Under the pieces are notes generated by a model. It was not told where the DNA came from, searched no databases, and saw only the letters and a program-made list of their open reading frames with translations. A stretch of 7,157 bases of DNA, from contig JANXZP010000064.1 in NCBI GenBank assembly GCA_025355485.1, positions 1 to 7,157 of the forward strand. The letters run 5' to 3'. Below are positions 6,620 through 7,157 of the stretch, piece after piece (the stretch's first letter is position 1; every line of letters begins with the position of its first letter). The position numbers and the translations under genes were made by a program. This DNA is from Pseudomonadota bacterium. GTDB taxonomy: Bacteria; Pseudomonadota; Gammaproteobacteria; Xanthomonadales; Xanthomonadaceae.

Positions 6620-7157
6620 ATGACGACCGACCTGTTCGATCTTTCCGGCAAGACCGCTCTCGTCAGCGGCGCATCGCGCGGCATTGGCGAGGCGATCGCG
6701 CGACTGCTCGGCTCACACGGCGCGCATGTGATTTGCACCAGCCGCAAGGTCGAGGTCTGCGAAACGGTCGCGCAGGCGATCCGCGGCGATGGCGGCAGCG
6801 CCGAAGCGCACGCGCTGCACGTCGGCGATCCGGAGGCGATCGAGGCGTTGTTCGCGACGCTTGATGCAGCGGGTCGCGCGCCCGATATCCTCGTCAACAA
6901 CGCCGCGGCGAACCCGTATTTCGGGCCGATGATCGAGATGGACCTGGCGAGTTACGAGAAAACCGTCGCGGTGAACCTGCGCGGTTATTTCTGGACCTCG
7001 GTGCAAGCCGCACGCCGCATGCGCGATAAGGGCGGCGGTGCGATCGTCAACATCGCCTCGGTGAACGCGCGTCGTAGTGCACCGAACCAGGGCATCTATT
7101 CGATGACCAAGGCCGGCATCGTCAACATGACCGAAGGCATGGCGAAGGAACTCGCGA
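6620..7157 (+). CDS. SDR family oxidoreductase, DHRS4-like, 3' end outside window
   Basis: The first 179 residues of a classical SDR; the frame is open to the window edge. ATG 6620 is preceded by AAGGG with an 8-nt spacer. The protein starts MTTDLFDLSGKTALVSG. The cofactor motif GASRGIG is at residues 17-23, and S41-R42 after the second strand suggests NADP(H), unlike the divergent SDR. The usual NNAG is NNAAANPYFGP (93-103), a variant typical of DHRS4-like carbonyl/retinol reductases and their bacterial relatives. The catalytic residues N119, S147, Y160 and K164 (YSMTK) are all present. Family length is about 250 residues, so roughly 75 residues are missing beyond the edge. Such SDRs often sit near acyl-CoA or lipid-modifying genes, but no such gene is visible here and the substrate is not assignable. 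Confidence 0.92.
   Translation, partial: MTTDLFDLSGKTALVSGASRGIGEAIARLLGSHGAHVICTSRKVEVCETVAQAIRGDGGSAEAHALHVGDPEAIEALFATLDAAGRAPDILVNNAAANPYFGPMIEMDLASYEKTVAVNLRGYFWTSVQAARRMRDKGGGAIVNIASVNARRSAPNQGIYSMTKAGIVNMTEGMAKELA

Noticed and set aside
1..7157. Frequent CGATCG/GCGATCGC palindromes across the window
   Set aside because: They mostly arise from common GCG-ATC-type codon pairs in GC-rich genes. Without genome-wide counts there is no reason to treat them as uptake or modification signals.

Overview
The window is a GC-rich (by eye about two thirds G+C) stretch of a bacterial chromosome. Codon use is strongly biased to G/C third positions. The mix of a membrane PAS-GGDEF-EAL protein with short-chain and saccharopine-type oxidoreductases suggests a gammaproteobacterium of the Xanthomonadaceae/Rhodanobacteraceae type. 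That placement is inferred from protein style, not from a marker gene. I see no rRNA, tRNA, CRISPR array, insertion sequence or phage gene.

Layout. (1) Positions 1-664 (+) hold two tandem, related 3' ends of an FAD-dependent amine/amino-acid oxidase gene of the DAO/monomeric sarcosine oxidase type. The first is cut by the window edge. The second lacks its N-terminal FAD-binding half and looks like a decayed tandem duplicate. (2) Positions 722-4495 (-) encode a 1257-residue membrane-bound c-di-GMP enzyme: TM, Cache-like periplasmic sensor, TM, four PAS domains, GGDEF, EAL. Both catalytic domains keep their active-site residues and the GGDEF I-site is intact. The fourth PAS is LOV-like and keeps the photoactive cysteine, but several flavin-contacting residues are changed. 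(3) Positions 4496-4701 are a 206-bp leader/intergenic region with an exact TTGACA -35 box pointing at the c-di-GMP gene and a possible 22-codon upstream ORF. (4) Positions 4702-6548 (-) are a two-gene operon, an SDR followed by a saccharopine-dehydrogenase-like/trans-enoyl-reductase-like protein, joined by an ATGA overlap. (5) From 6620 (+) a second, divergent SDR (DHRS4-like) runs off the right edge.

How the genes fit together. The right half is a divergent cluster of three Rossmann-fold oxidoreductases that may act on lipid or other hydrophobic carbonyl substrates; this is inference, and no substrate can be read from the sequence. The c-di-GMP gene appears to be its own transcription unit. 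The window looks mostly like ordinary chromosomal gene content. I do not see an obviously new multi-gene system. The best points for a second look are the altered LOV domain, the leader ORF and the broken oxidase duplicate.
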